The notes below the pieces were generated by a model. The model did no database searches, had not been told where the DNA came from, and worked only from the letters and a program-made list of their open reading frames with translations. A program made the translations under genes and the position numbers. This document shows, in pieces, positions 26,016 to 34,776 of a DNA stretch of 64,000 nt. Each line of letters opens with the position of its first letter. The first letter of the stretch is position 1. Source of the stretch: Alphaproteobacteria bacterium. GTDB taxonomy: Bacteria; Pseudomonadota; Alphaproteobacteria; GCA-2731375. Where the stretch lies: the NCBI GenBank assembly GCA_016776605.1, contig JADHTB010000006.1:148872-212871 (forward strand). The letters are read 5' to 3'.

Positions 26016-27185
26016 TCATGACAAGTTCATGCGCCCACCGTTCCAGGTTTTAGCCAAAAGTAACCCGGCCAGCAGACTGCCCGCGGCAATGGCGGCCATG
26101 AAGAAATAGGCGCCGTTGGCGAATTCCTGATACAGCAGGCCGGCCACCGCCATCACCAGGCCGACGGCGATACCGGCACCGACCGCGCCATGTAGGCTCT
26201 GCGCCGTGGCGGACATTTCCGGTGGCGTGGCGCGGGCGATGAAATGCATGGCGCCCAGATGCGCGGCGCCAAAGGTAAAGGCATGCAGCCCCTGGGTCAG
26301 CAGGGCCAGCCACAGGGCATCGGACAGGCCCATGGCGGTCCAGCGTACGACCCCCGCCAGGGCGCCCAGGACCAACAGGTTGGCCGCGCCAAAGCGGGAC
26401 AACAGGCGATTGCCCAGCCAGAACAGGATGATTTCCGCCACCACCCCCTCGGCCCACAGGCCCCCGATCAGGGCATCGGAGAAACCGACACTGCGCCAAT
26501 GCAGGGTGGCAAAACCATACAGTACCGCATGGCTGGCGTTGCCCAGGCCGCCCGCCAGCAGAAACAGCAGGAACACCGGTTGCCGCAATAACCGCCCCAT
26601 GGCGCCCGGCCGCGCCGGGGTTTGTTTGTCGATCCGCCGCTCTTCGGGCAACAGGGCGCAGGCCAAAAGCACAATGGTCATCAGGCCCAGGATCGCCCAC
26701 AGCACCGACCAGGAGCCAAAGGCCGCCAGCATGGGGCCGCCGGCGGCGGACGTTGCGATAAAGGTCAGGGAACCCCAAATCCGCAGCCGGCCGTAATCCA
26801 GCTTCAGTCGATAGACCGCGCCCAGGACCACGGTCTCGCCCAAGGGCATGATCGAGGAAAACGCCACCGAGGCGATGAGGTTGACCGCCAAAAGGCCCCA
26901 AAACCCCTTGGCGAACAAAAAACAGGAAAACCCCAGCATGGCGATAGCGGACAGCAACAACAGGGGCCGCCGCCGCTCGCCCCGGCGATCGGCCAGTTGC
27001 GCGATCAGGGGGTTGGCAAAGACCCGCAGCCAAAGGCCGGCTGAAAGCAGCAGGCCGATTTCGGTGGCCGAAAGCCCGCGCGCCTTTAGAAACACCGGCC
27101 AGAACGGCGCCATTACGCCGACCACGGCAAAGACCGCGCCGAAATAGAACGAAAGGCGCCAAGCCCGATATGTTGTTGGGAGCAT
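26016..27185 (-). CDS. MFS transporter, phenylpropionate-permease-like
   Basis: A 389-residue permease with about 12 membrane helices. I start at ATG 27185, directly before the first helix (SFYFGAVFAVVGVMAPFWPVF); the frame extends upstream to 27230 without a hydrophobic segment. The loop LADRRGERRRPLL between helices 2 and 3 is the MFS signature, and LRIWGSLTFIATS resembles the 3-phenylpropionate permease/nucleoside-symporter-like group. The substrate is unknown; uptake of an aromatic acid or peptide-like compound for the M81 enzyme downstream is speculative. A long same-strand ORF in another frame (26050-27228) is a shadow. Confidence 0.85.
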   Translation of the reverse strand: MLPTTYRAWRLSFYFGAVFAVVGVMAPFWPVFLKARGLSATEIGLLLSAGLWLRVFANPLIAQLADRRGERRRPLLLLSAIAMLGFSCFLFAKGFWGLLAVNLIASVAFSSIMPLGETVVLGAVYRLKLDYGRLRIWGSLTFIATSAAGGPMLAAFGSWSVLWAILGLMTIVLLACALLPEERRIDKQTPARPGAMGRLLRQPVFLLFLLAGGLGNASHAVLYGFATLHWRSVGFSDALIGGLWAEGVVAEIILFWLGNRLLSRFGAANLLVLGALAGVVRWTAMGLSDALWLALLTQGLHAFTFGAAHLGAMHFIARATPPEMSATAQSLHGAVGAGIAVGLVMAVAGLLYQEFANGAYFFMAAIAAGSLLAGLLLAKTWNGGRMNLS

Positions 27186-27267
27186 ATTTTTTAACCAAGC
27201 TATCGCATTGCCGGATTTTCGGGCGCACAATTACGATCAGGTAGATTGGGTGAATGGAGGAAAGTCA

Positions 27268-28062
27268 ATGAATTACGATAAATATACCTGTTTCGAAGCC
27301 AGCCGACAGGGCCGTGTTCTGACCCTGACCATGAACCGGCCGGACGACCTGAATGCGGTCAACAAGGACATGCACGATGAACTGGGCAGTATTTTCTACG
27401 ACGTCCAGTTGGATGACGAGGCGGATGTCATTGTCCTGACCGGCGCCGGGCGGGCCTTTTCCGCCGGTGGCGATCTGGCCATGATGAAACGCATCGCCGA
27501 GGGCTCTGACGAGCCCATGTTACGGTTGGTAGATGCCAAGCGTATCGTCTTTTCCCTGCTGGACCTGGAAAAGCCGATTATCTCCGCCGTCAACGGTCAT
27601 GCCATGGGTCTGGGCGCCACCATCGCCTTGTTGTGCGACACCATTTTTATGTCGTCGAAGGCCAAGATCGGCGACCCGCACGTCAAGATCGGCGTGGTGG
27701 CCGGCGATGGCGGCTGTGTCATCTGGCCGCAATTGATTGGCTATGCCAGGGCCAAGGAATATCTGATGACCGGCGATCCCATTAACGCGGAGGATGCCGA
27801 GCGCATGGGCCTGATCAACCACATGACCGCGCCGGAAGAGACCCTTGCCGCGGCCCAGGCCTTTGCCAAACGCTTGGTTGACGGCCCCACGGCGGCGATC
27901 CGCTGGACGAAGGTTTCCGCCAACATCGGACTAAAACAATTGGCCCATTCCATCATGGATACTTCGCTGGCCTATGAATGGCTGACCTTCCAGAGCGATG
28001 ATCACCGGGAGGCGATTACCGCCTTCCTGGAAAAACGGGAGCCAAAATTTACCGGTACTTGA
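27268..28062 (+). CDS. Enoyl-CoA hydratase/isomerase family protein lacking both catalytic glutamates
   Basis: A 264-residue crotonase from ATG 27268, with GGAGG seven bases upstream; the longer frame from 27208 runs into the divergent MFS gene. CoA-binding and oxyanion motifs are present (AFSAGGDLAMMK; NGHAMGLGATIALLCD), but the two hydratase Glu positions are Thr (GLGAT) and His (IGDPHVKIG). The GDPHVKIGVVAGDGG stretch marks a distinct crotonase subgroup of unknown reaction. It is followed at 60 bases by a GST on the same strand. Confidence 0.87.
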   Translation: MNYDKYTCFEASRQGRVLTLTMNRPDDLNAVNKDMHDELGSIFYDVQLDDEADVIVLTGAGRAFSAGGDLAMMKRIAEGSDEPMLRLVDAKRIVFSLLDLEKPIISAVNGHAMGLGATIALLCDTIFMSSKAKIGDPHVKIGVVAGDGGCVIWPQLIGYARAKEYLMTGDPINAEDAERMGLINHMTAPEETLAAAQAFAKRLVDGPTAAIRWTKVSANIGLKQLAHSIMDTSLAYEWLTFQSDDHREAITAFLEKREPKFTGT

Positions 28063-28121
28063 GTGGGTAATGGTGCCGACGACATGGTAAGCTTGCGTTC
28101 GTTGGGAATGGGAGAGATATC

Positions 28122-28739
28122 ATGTTGAAAGTTTATGGCCGTACCAGTTCGGTCAATGTGCAAAAGGTCATGTGGGTGATCGGCGAACTGGGCCTGGAAT
28201 ACGAACGCATGGACGTCGGCGGCGCGTTCGGGCAGAACGATCAGGACTGGTACCTGGCGTTGAACCCCATGGGCCGGGTGCCGGTGCTGGATGATGACGG
28301 CTATATCCTGTGGGAAAGCCATTCCATCATCCGTTACCTGGCCCGAAAGCACGCTAGCGGTTTGTATCCCAGTGATCCCCAGGCCTGTGCTGACGTGGAC
28401 AAGTGGATGGACTGGCAGATCGGTTTTCAGCAACCGGCCATCACGCCGGCGTTCTGGAATTTGATCCGCACGGCGGAGGCTGACCGCGACATGGCCGCTG
28501 TTCAGGCCTCATCGGCGGAAACGGCAAAGCTATACCGCATGGTGGACCAGCATTTGCAGGGGCGTGATTTCATGGCCGGCAACAGCTTCAGCATTGCCGA
28601 CGTGCCCGTGGGCGCCATGACCTACCGCTGGTATGGCCTGGAGGTAGAGCATCCCGATTACCCGAACCTGCGCGCCTGGTACGAGCGCCTGACCCAGCGC
28701 CCGGCCTACCAGGAACACGTAATGCTGCCGATTACCTGA
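28122..28739 (+). CDS. Glutathione S-transferase family protein
   Basis: A 205-residue soluble GST. N-domain MLKVYGRTSSVNVQKVMWV provides a Ser rather than Cys at the active-site turn; LNPMGRVPVLDDDGYILWES is the cis-Pro/glutathione-binding segment. The C-terminal helical domain is complete. It resembles the bacterial theta/beta-type enzymes used in detoxification or catabolism. It lies 59 bases after a crotonase and 22 bases before a PAS kinase. It is distinct from the TGA-containing GST at 11.1 kb, which has the CP-type motif. Confidence 0.88.
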   Translation: MLKVYGRTSSVNVQKVMWVIGELGLEYERMDVGGAFGQNDQDWYLALNPMGRVPVLDDDGYILWESHSIIRYLARKHASGLYPSDPQACADVDKWMDWQIGFQQPAITPAFWNLIRTAEADRDMAAVQASSAETAKLYRMVDQHLQGRDFMAGNSFSIADVPVGAMTYRWYGLEVEHPDYPNLRAWYERLTQRPAYQEHVMLPIT

Positions 28740-28761
28740 GGGCGGGGAAAATGGTGTTGTG

Positions 28762-30756
28762 ATGGCTGATGACCGGGCGGCGAATTTGGATTTCATCCTG
28801 GCCGGGCTGGATCGGCTGAACCATGGCTATGCCCTCTTTGATGCCGATTTGAACCTGCTTGCAAGCAATACACGTTTTGCCGAACTGCGCGGTTATCCCT
28901 TGGAAATGTGCCGGTCGGGCACGCCGTTGCAAGCGTTCCTGGAATATAGCGCGGAGCAAGGAGATTTTGGCGATGATGCCGTTGGCGCGGTCGAACGCCG
29001 GCTGTCGGCCTTCCACGAGGTCGCGCCCAGCGACATGGAGTATACGACGGCGGCGGGGATGATATTGCAGATACAAATTGCTCCTATCGCCGAGGGCGGC
29101 CTTTTGCTCAGCTATACCGATATCACGGATCTGCGCCAGACCGAGGAACGTTTGCGGGAAAGCGAAACCCGCCATGCGCTGGTTACCGAAGCCTCGACGG
29201 ATGGACTGTATGATTGGAATATCGTCGACGATATACTTTATGTCTCGCCGCACTTGAATCAGATGTTTGGCTTTGCGGAAGGGCAGTTGCGGGCGGCGGA
29301 GTGGTTAAGCCGTATTCATGTCGATGACCGGGCAGGCTATCGCGATGCCATGGTTGTACATTTCTCGGGGCGCGCCGCACGCCAGGAAGCGGCCTATCGC
29401 ATTGCCGCCCATGACGGCAGTATCCGCTGGGTTCAGGACAATGCCATCGCGGTGCGCGACGAGGTGGGTAAAGCCATTCGCCTGGTTGGCGCCGTTTCCG
29501 ATGTAACGCCGCAAAAGCATGCCGAAGACGCCATGCGGGAAAGCGAGAAACGGCACATTCTTGCCCTGGAGGCGGTTGGCGAATGGGTCTTCGAGTGGGA
29601 TGCGGTGACCAACGATGTTTTCTATTCCGACGGCATGTACAAAGCGTTGAGTCTAGAGCGCGAGCAACTGCAGACATCGGATGATTGGCAAAATCGCATC
29701 GTTCCAGACGATCTCGGTGGTTTTATGGATTGTTTCCGCGTCCTGCTGAATGGAAAGGTGGACCAGTTTGGCCACGAATACCGTTACTACGGCGCTGATG
29801 GCGAGGTACGCTGGGCCAGCTCCCATGGCATTGCCGTTCGGGATGATGATGGCAAGCTGTTGCGGGTGATAGGTTCAACGGGCGATGTTACCGAACGCAG
29901 GGAAATGATCGCGACCCTTGAGGGCACGCAACAAAGGTTGATCGAGGCGGACAAGCTGGCATCTTTAGGTCAATTGACCGCCGGCATCGCCCATGAAATC
30001 AAAAACCCGCTGAATTTCGTCAATAATTTTTCTCAATTGTCGGCTGGCCTGTTGGCGGAGTTGAAAGAACTGGTCGAACCGTTGCTGGCGCAACTTGAGG
30101 AAGATGATCGGGATGATGCCGAGGATATTATTGCTACCCTGCACGGCAATCTGGGAAAGATCGAAGAACACGGCAAGCGGGCCGATGGCATCGTGCAAAG
30201 CATGCTGCTGCATGCCCGCGAAGGGCCCGGGGAGCTGCGCGAGGTCTCGCTTAATGCATTGGCGGAGGAGGCATTGAACCTGGCCTATCATGGGGCCAGG
30301 GCCGAAGTACAAGGCTTCAACGTGACCTTGGAGCGAAACTTTGACGAAGCAGCCGGCAGTATCGAGGCTGTGTCCCAGGATTTGACCCGCGTCCTGCTGA
30401 ACGTGATCGGCAACGGCCTGGATGCCACCCATCAGCGCGCAAATAGTGGCGAGGCCGGCTACCAGCCAACCCTGAGTATCAGCACCCGCGATCAGGGCGA
30501 TCAGGTAGAGATCGTCATCCGTGATAACGGCACCGGCATGCCGAAGGACGTAGCCAAGAAAATATTCACGCCGTTTTTTACCACCAAGCCGCCGGGGCAG
30601 GGCACCGGCCTTGGTCTATCGATCAGCCACGATATTGTGGTCACACAACATGGTGGCCAGTTCGACCTGGATAGCCGAGAGGGCGAATATACTGAATTCC
30701 GTATCGTGCTGCCGCGCCGCGCGGCAATGACGTTGTCTGGCGACGATAGGCCATGA
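28762..30756 (+). CDS. Cytoplasmic multi-PAS sensor histidine kinase
   Basis: A 664-residue kinase from ATG 28762 (a GTG one codon earlier is possible). It has no membrane segment. An N-terminal PAS domain ([18 protein letters not shown]) is followed by two more PAS/PAC units ([36 protein letters not shown]). His411 in [16 protein letters not shown] is the phosphorylation site. The HATPase_c domain shows [21 protein letters not shown] and [12 protein letters not shown]. The next gene, 46 bases downstream, is a receiver-cyclase, so this kinase probably controls cAMP formation directly. Confidence 0.93.
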   Translation: MADDRAANLDFILAGLDRLNHGYALFDADLNLLASNTRFAELRGYPLEMCRSGTPLQAFLEYSAEQGDFGDDAVGAVERRLSAFHEVAPSDMEYTTAAGMILQIQIAPIAEGGLLLSYTDITDLRQTEERLRESETRHALVTEASTDGLYDWNIVDDILYVSPHLNQMFGFAEGQLRAAEWLSRIHVDDRAGYRDAMVVHFSGRAARQEAAYRIAAHDGSIRWVQDNAIAVRDEVGKAIRLVGAVSDVTPQKHAEDAMRESEKRHILALEAVGEWVFEWDAVTNDVFYSDGMYKALSLEREQLQTSDDWQNRIVPDDLGGFMDCFRVLLNGKVDQFGHEYRYYGADGEVRWASSHGIAVRDDDGKLLRVIGSTGDVTERREMIATLEGTQQRLIEADKLASLGQLTAGIAHEIKNPLNFVNNFSQLSAGLLAELKELVEPLLAQLEEDDRDDAEDIIATLHGNLGKIEEHGKRADGIVQSMLLHAREGPGELREVSLNALAEEALNLAYHGARAEVQGFNVTLERNFDEAAGSIEAVSQDLTRVLLNVIGNGLDATHQRANSGEAGYQPTLSISTRDQGDQVEIVIRDNGTGMPKDVAKKIFTPFFTTKPPGQGTGLGLSISHDIVVTQHGGQFDLDSREGEYTEFRIVLPRRAAMTLSGDDRP

Positions 30757-30802
30757 TGGCGGAAAAGATAAATATTTGCGACACAAGACTGGAAACCCAT
30801 TG

Positions 30803-31894
30803 ATGAGCCCAACCATCCTCGTTGTAGACGACGAACCCGACCTGCAATCGCTGGTGACGCAGAAATTCCGTCGCCAGATCCGCAAAGGCGAGTTCGAATT
30901 CCTGTTCGCCAGGGATGGGGTTGAGGCGCTGGAGTTGATCAATCAACACCCCAATATCGACGTGGTGTTAAGTGATATCAACATGCCGCGCATGGATGGC
31001 TTGACGTTGTTGAGACATCTGGGGGAATTGGACCAGAATTTACGGGCGGTAATCGTCTCGGCCTATGGCGATATGGGCAATATTCGCACTGCGATGAATT
31101 CCGGTGCCTTTGATTTTGTCACCAAACCGATAGATCTGGACGATCTGGAGGTGACGATCCACAAGACCCTCAATGATCTGGCGGTGCTGCGCGAGGCCTT
31201 GACCCAGCGGTTGGAGGCGGAGACGGCGCGCGCCAATCTGGCCCGTTATTTTGCCCCGTCCATGGTTGATGAATTGGCCAAAATGTCCGACCCGTTTGCC
31301 GCTGCCCAGGAATGCCAGGTTGCGATCCTGTTCGTCGACATTATTGGCTTCACCGGCTTGGCCGCGCGTGGGGGGGCCGAGACGACCTTTGCCCTGCTGC
31401 GGGAATTCCATAGCCGCATGGCCGGTGCCGTTTTCGCCGCTGACGGCTCGGTCGACAAATATCTCGGCGATGGCCTTATGGCTATATTCGGAGCACCGCA
31501 GACGAGTGGCCAGGATGCCTCGAACGCCATCCGTTGTGCCCTGGCCATGCAGGAATCGATGCTGGCGTTCAACGCTGCCCGTGCCACGCAAGGGGAGCCG
31601 ATGTTCGAGATTGCCATTGGCATCCATTATGGCCCGGTGCTGATCGGCAACATCGGCAACGAGCAGCGCCTGGAATTCGCCACCCTGGGCGATACCGTTA
31701 ACAGCGCCGCGCGCCTGGAACCCCTGGCCCGGCCATTAAGGGCGCGGATTGTCGCCAGCGATGATGTGGTTCAGGCGGTCGGTGCGGAGGGCGGCACGGC
31801 GCTGCTGTCGGACTTTGTTCAGCATGGCGCGGAAACCATACGCGGCCAGGATGAACCCATGCAGCTATGGATCCTGCCCCGCGCCACCACCTGA
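30803..31894 (+). CDS. Response regulator with C-terminal class III adenylate cyclase domain
   Basis: A 363-residue protein starting at ATG 30803 (GGAAA upstream). Residues 1-120 are a CheY-like receiver: acidic pair Asp9/Asp10, phospho-acceptor Asp58 in [13 protein letters not shown], conserved Lys108 in FVTKPID. A coiled linker leads to a class III cyclase with metal Asp179 (LFVDIIGFT) and Asp223, substrate-specifying Lys219 ([14 protein letters not shown]), and the Asn/Arg of [12 protein letters not shown]. All catalytic residues are present, so it should make cAMP when phosphorylated. Its likely partner is the kinase immediately upstream. Confidence 0.92.
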   Translation: MSPTILVVDDEPDLQSLVTQKFRRQIRKGEFEFLFARDGVEALELINQHPNIDVVLSDINMPRMDGLTLLRHLGELDQNLRAVIVSAYGDMGNIRTAMNSGAFDFVTKPIDLDDLEVTIHKTLNDLAVLREALTQRLEAETARANLARYFAPSMVDELAKMSDPFAAAQECQVAILFVDIIGFTGLAARGGAETTFALLREFHSRMAGAVFAADGSVDKYLGDGLMAIFGAPQTSGQDASNAIRCALAMQESMLAFNAARATQGEPMFEIAIGIHYGPVLIGNIGNEQRLEFATLGDTVNSAARLEPLARPLRARIVASDDVVQAVGAEGGTALLSDFVQHGAETIRGQDEPMQLWILPRATT

Positions 31895-31918
31895 TTGCCC
31901 GCTTAGCTGTTCGTGGTG

Positions 31919-32401
31919 TTACGCGATATTAAGACGAATGGGTTCTGCCAGGGTGGCCCAGTCCACGTCCCTGGGGCCGCCGTCCATGTACATCAACAAG
32001 GCAAAGGTCGCGGGGCGGTCTAAGCTGGTCAGTGGAAAGTGCCAGGTGCCCGCGTTGTAGTTTATGCCGACATGCCCCGGCGCGATGAAGGCACGCAATG
32101 TTGCCGGATCGGGCGGGCCGTCCTTGCCCTGCGGATGGGCCGCGATCACCAGGTAGCGGTCGCAGTCCAGCGGCAGGAACGCCTGCGAGGACAATGGGTG
32201 CCGCTCCATCTTTATCACCTCGATGGGCAGCGCCTTGGGCGGCAACGCCCGCACCACGGCAAGATTGATCTCAATGCCGGGCCGGCCGTTGGAAATTTGC
32301 CCTACATAGTCGGTACGGTTATCCGGCCCAGGGTCGGACAGCACCTGCCCATAGGGTTCAAACGCGGCTTTTTCCATTGGTTCAGCGACAAGTTCGCGCA
32401 T
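31919..32401 (-). CDS. allA: Ureidoglycolate lyase
   Basis: A 160-residue cupin-like enzyme that splits ureidoglycolate into glyoxylate and urea in purine/allantoin breakdown. Family features are FEPYGQVLS, NGRPGIEINL, MERHPLSSQAFLPL, FIAPGHVGINYNAGTWHFPL and the C-terminal DVDWATL. The length is typical. No other purine-degradation gene is in the window, so it may work with genes elsewhere. It is convergent with the receiver-cyclase gene. Confidence 0.9.
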   Translation of the reverse strand: MRELVAEPMEKAAFEPYGQVLSDPGPDNRTDYVGQISNGRPGIEINLAVVRALPPKALPIEVIKMERHPLSSQAFLPLDCDRYLVIAAHPQGKDGPPDPATLRAFIAPGHVGINYNAGTWHFPLTSLDRPATFALLMYMDGGPRDVDWATLAEPIRLNIA

Positions 32402-32859
32402 GATCGTCCTCGTAGGGTCAGGGCCATGAAGTATTAGGGCTTAAATCGCAGGGGGATCGAGCCTGGGGGGATCGACCCCGCGCCATTCTGCATACTTTGT
32501 CCCTGACGCTCCAACAAATTCAATCTCTTGTCGTCTTCTTCCTATGCACAGAACGATTGCTCAATTTCCGCTACTGGCACGATGGGTGCAAAATCCGGTG
32601 TCATGGTCATTCCTGCCAGAGCGCATTCGAAGAAAATGCGCTCAGACTCTTAAAAGTACAGCGATTGAACTAATCACTTATAGTCGCGATAGCGACTCTA
32701 ATTAATTGAAAATTGTTCTACATCCGTCATCTCAAGCTTTCGCGACCAGTGTGGAAATCGTTGAAGAATATCCATCTGAGACATCAGTGCCATCTCGGCT
32801 GATTGTTCCAGATAAATCCGGTTAGCGAAATGATCGAAGACGGCGGTCAAAACACGCGC
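32402..32859. other. Intergenic region between allA and a membrane protein
   Basis: No gene was recognised. It holds the upstream region of allA and, at 32618-32719, a palindromic repeat copy almost identical in layout to the one at 547-647. The rest shows no clear hairpin terminator or promoter that I could support. Confidence 0.5.
32618..32719 (-). repeat. Copy 2 of ~101-bp palindromic intergenic repeat
   Basis: It has the same two-module layout as 547-647: an AGAGCGCATT/AATGCGCTC hairpin, then an imperfect outer palindrome enclosing AGTCGC-GATA-GCGACT, ending AATTGTTCT. The core hairpin here has six pairs. It is in the same orientation as copy 1. Confidence 0.85.
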
Positions 32860-33297
32860 CTAAGCCTCTTCCGCGTGCGAAACCCGCCCCGCCGAAAGAA
32901 AATGGGCGATGACGAGAACAACGATCGAAACAACAGGTCCTTGCCATGGCACGCTCGCCGCAGTGTCCGCCTGATAAACCAGGGTGAGATAGGCTGAAAG
33001 AATTCCATACATAAGGCCGACCCCGGTCAGTGCCCACCGCGCCCACGGTTGGCCCTGCCGATAAGGAACGATGAGAAGCACCAAAAGCGTCGTACCAATC
33101 ACCAACATTCCCGCACCCGTCGCTCGATAGAGCGTGAGGAAAACGAGTTGATAAGCGTCTGACAAACCGTCCCGTGCGACGCCCAAGGTTTCGGCATGAT
33201 ATGGCATCAGTTGGGTGGCGAAAAAATAGCGCCCACCGAAGCCGAGCAACACTAGGGCCGTCAGGAAATAGAGTCCAAAAGCAATCTTGTGTTTCAT
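32860..33297 (-). CDS. Four-helix integral membrane protein, unknown function
   Basis: A 145-residue protein with four predicted membrane helices: IAFGLYFLTALVLLGFGG, a second around YQLVFLTLYRATGAGMLVIG running into LLVLLIVPY, then WALTGVGLMYGILSAYLTLV and VVSIVVLVIAHFL. It starts at ATG 33297. The N-terminal helix could be read as a signal anchor. There are no catalytic motifs, and the family is not recognised by name. It stands alone, divergent from a flavoprotein gene, with a 12-bp direct-repeat cluster in the shared upstream region. Confidence 0.75.
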   Translation of the reverse strand: MKHKIAFGLYFLTALVLLGFGGRYFFATQLMPYHAETLGVARDGLSDAYQLVFLTLYRATGAGMLVIGTTLLVLLIVPYRQGQPWARWALTGVGLMYGILSAYLTLVYQADTAASVPWQGPVVSIVVLVIAHFLSAGRVSHAEEA

Positions 33298-33342
33298 TGC
33301 ATCCTCCGACGTTTAACTGGAATTTCCAGATCAAGATTTCCA

Positions 33343-33378
33343 ATCACGAACAGGATCACGAACACGATCACGAACAAT
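33343..33378. repeat. Three tandem 12-bp direct repeats (ATCACGAACANN)
   Basis: Copies at 33343-33354, 33355-33366 and 33367-33378 share ATCACGAACA, with only the last two bases differing. They lie between two divergent gene starts (33297 leftwards, 33463 rightwards). They may be operator half-sites for a regulator or a slippage product. Confidence 0.6.
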
Positions 33379-33462
33379 GGTAGTATCAAGAGAAAGCATC
33401 CAATAGCCCGGAACCGCTCTAACGGGCTTGGCGGCGTCCGGGGCTTCGGCTACACCTCGTGC

Positions 33463-34662
33463 ATGCAGGATTTCGAAGTCATCATCATCGGCGCCGGGGC
33501 GGCTGGCCTGATGTGCGCCGTGGAAGCGCACAAGCGCGGGCGCCGGACGTTGGTCCTCGACCATGGGGCGAAGGTGGGGCAAAAAATCCGCATTTCTGGC
33601 GGCGGGCGCGCCAACTTCACCAACCTGCATCTCTCGCCCGCTGACTTTCTATCGGAAAATCCGCGCTTTTGCGTCTCGGCCCTCAAGCGCTTCACCCCGC
33701 GGGATTTCATCGCCCTGGTGGAAAAGCACCACATCGCCTATCACCAGCGTGACCACGGCCAGCTGTTCTGCGACGGTTCCGCCCAGCAGATCATTGACAT
33801 GCTGTTGGCGGAGGCGCGTGGCATCCAGGTGCAGACCGGAACCACCGTGACACGGGTTTCCAGCTGCGAGCCCCCCAAGGATCTCCCTTGCGGCGAATAT
33901 CGCTTCAGCGTGGAAACCGATCACGGCGCCTTCAGGGCGCAATCCCTGGTTATCGCCACCGGTGGGCCATCTATTCCAAAGATGGGATCCAGTGGCTTTG
34001 GCTACGCCATCGCCCGGCAATTCGGCCTCAAGGTGATTGAACCGCGCCCTGGCCTGGTGCCGTTGATCTTCGATGCCGACACCTTGGGCAAGCTGGATGG
34101 GCTGGCGGGCATTTCCCTGGATGCGACGGTCAAGATCGGCAAGGTAAGCTTCACCGAGGCCCTGTTGTTCACGCACCGGGGCCTCAGCGGGCCGGTGGTT
34201 CTGCAAATTTCCTCCTACTGGCGCCAAGGCGACACGCTCACGGTCAATTTGCTGCCTGGCACCGACCTGTTCGAATATTTGAGAGAGGCCCGGAAATGCC
34301 AGCCCAGGAAGGAGGTGCGTACAATACTTGCCAATCTTCTGCCCAGGCGTCTGGCGCAACGGCTGGCCGCGTGGGCCGACTGCGACGGCCGCTTGGCCGA
34401 GACCTCCGAAAAGGCCCTGCGCCGCCTGGCTGATCACATCAACGCATGGCGCATCACGCCAAGTGGTTCCGAGGGCATGCGTACGGCGGAGGTCACCGTG
34501 GGCGGTGTCGATACCAGGGATCTCTCGTCGAAAACCATGCAGGCAACATCTGTTCCCGGCCTCTATTTCATTGGCGAGACCGTTGATGTCACCGGCCACC
34601 TGGGCGGCTTTAACTTTCAATGGGCCTGGGCATCCGGTCATGCTTGCGGGCAGGTGGTGTGA
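33463..34662 (+). CDS. BaiN/YhiN (HI0933) family flavoprotein
   Basis: A 399-residue NAD(P)/FAD-dependent oxidoreductase from ATG 33463. An earlier in-frame ATG at 33289 would cross the direct repeats and overlap the divergent gene. It has the Rossmann motif VIIIGAGAAGLMCAVEA, the family-specific GGGRANFTN, IATGGPSIPKMGSSG, and the C-terminal GLYFIGETVDVTGHLGG followed by NFQWAWASGHACGQ. Family members reduce enone-type or steroid-like substrates in a few cases, but most are uncharacterised. It is convergent with the aldehyde oxidoreductase gene. Confidence 0.88.
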   Translation: MQDFEVIIIGAGAAGLMCAVEAHKRGRRTLVLDHGAKVGQKIRISGGGRANFTNLHLSPADFLSENPRFCVSALKRFTPRDFIALVEKHHIAYHQRDHGQLFCDGSAQQIIDMLLAEARGIQVQTGTTVTRVSSCEPPKDLPCGEYRFSVETDHGAFRAQSLVIATGGPSIPKMGSSGFGYAIARQFGLKVIEPRPGLVPLIFDADTLGKLDGLAGISLDATVKIGKVSFTEALLFTHRGLSGPVVLQISSYWRQGDTLTVNLLPGTDLFEYLREARKCQPRKEVRTILANLLPRRLAQRLAAWADCDGRLAETSEKALRRLADHINAWRITPSGSEGMRTAEVTVGGVDTRDLSSKTMQATSVPGLYFIGETVDVTGHLGGFNFQWAWASGHACGQVV

Positions 34663-34776
34663 CGGCTCACACCCGCACATGCCCCACGCCCACGCTCTTA
34701 CGCGGCGATGGGCTTTTGGCTGCCCGCGCCAAAACCGTCCGCTCTATTCGGGCAGACGAAAGAAGATGCCGCCGAA

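Noticed and set aside
26050..27228. 392-residue leftward frame inside the MFS gene
   Set aside because: Its translation is Arg/Gly/Pro-rich low-complexity sequence with no membrane helices. The frame 26016-27185 reads as a clear 12-TM permease.
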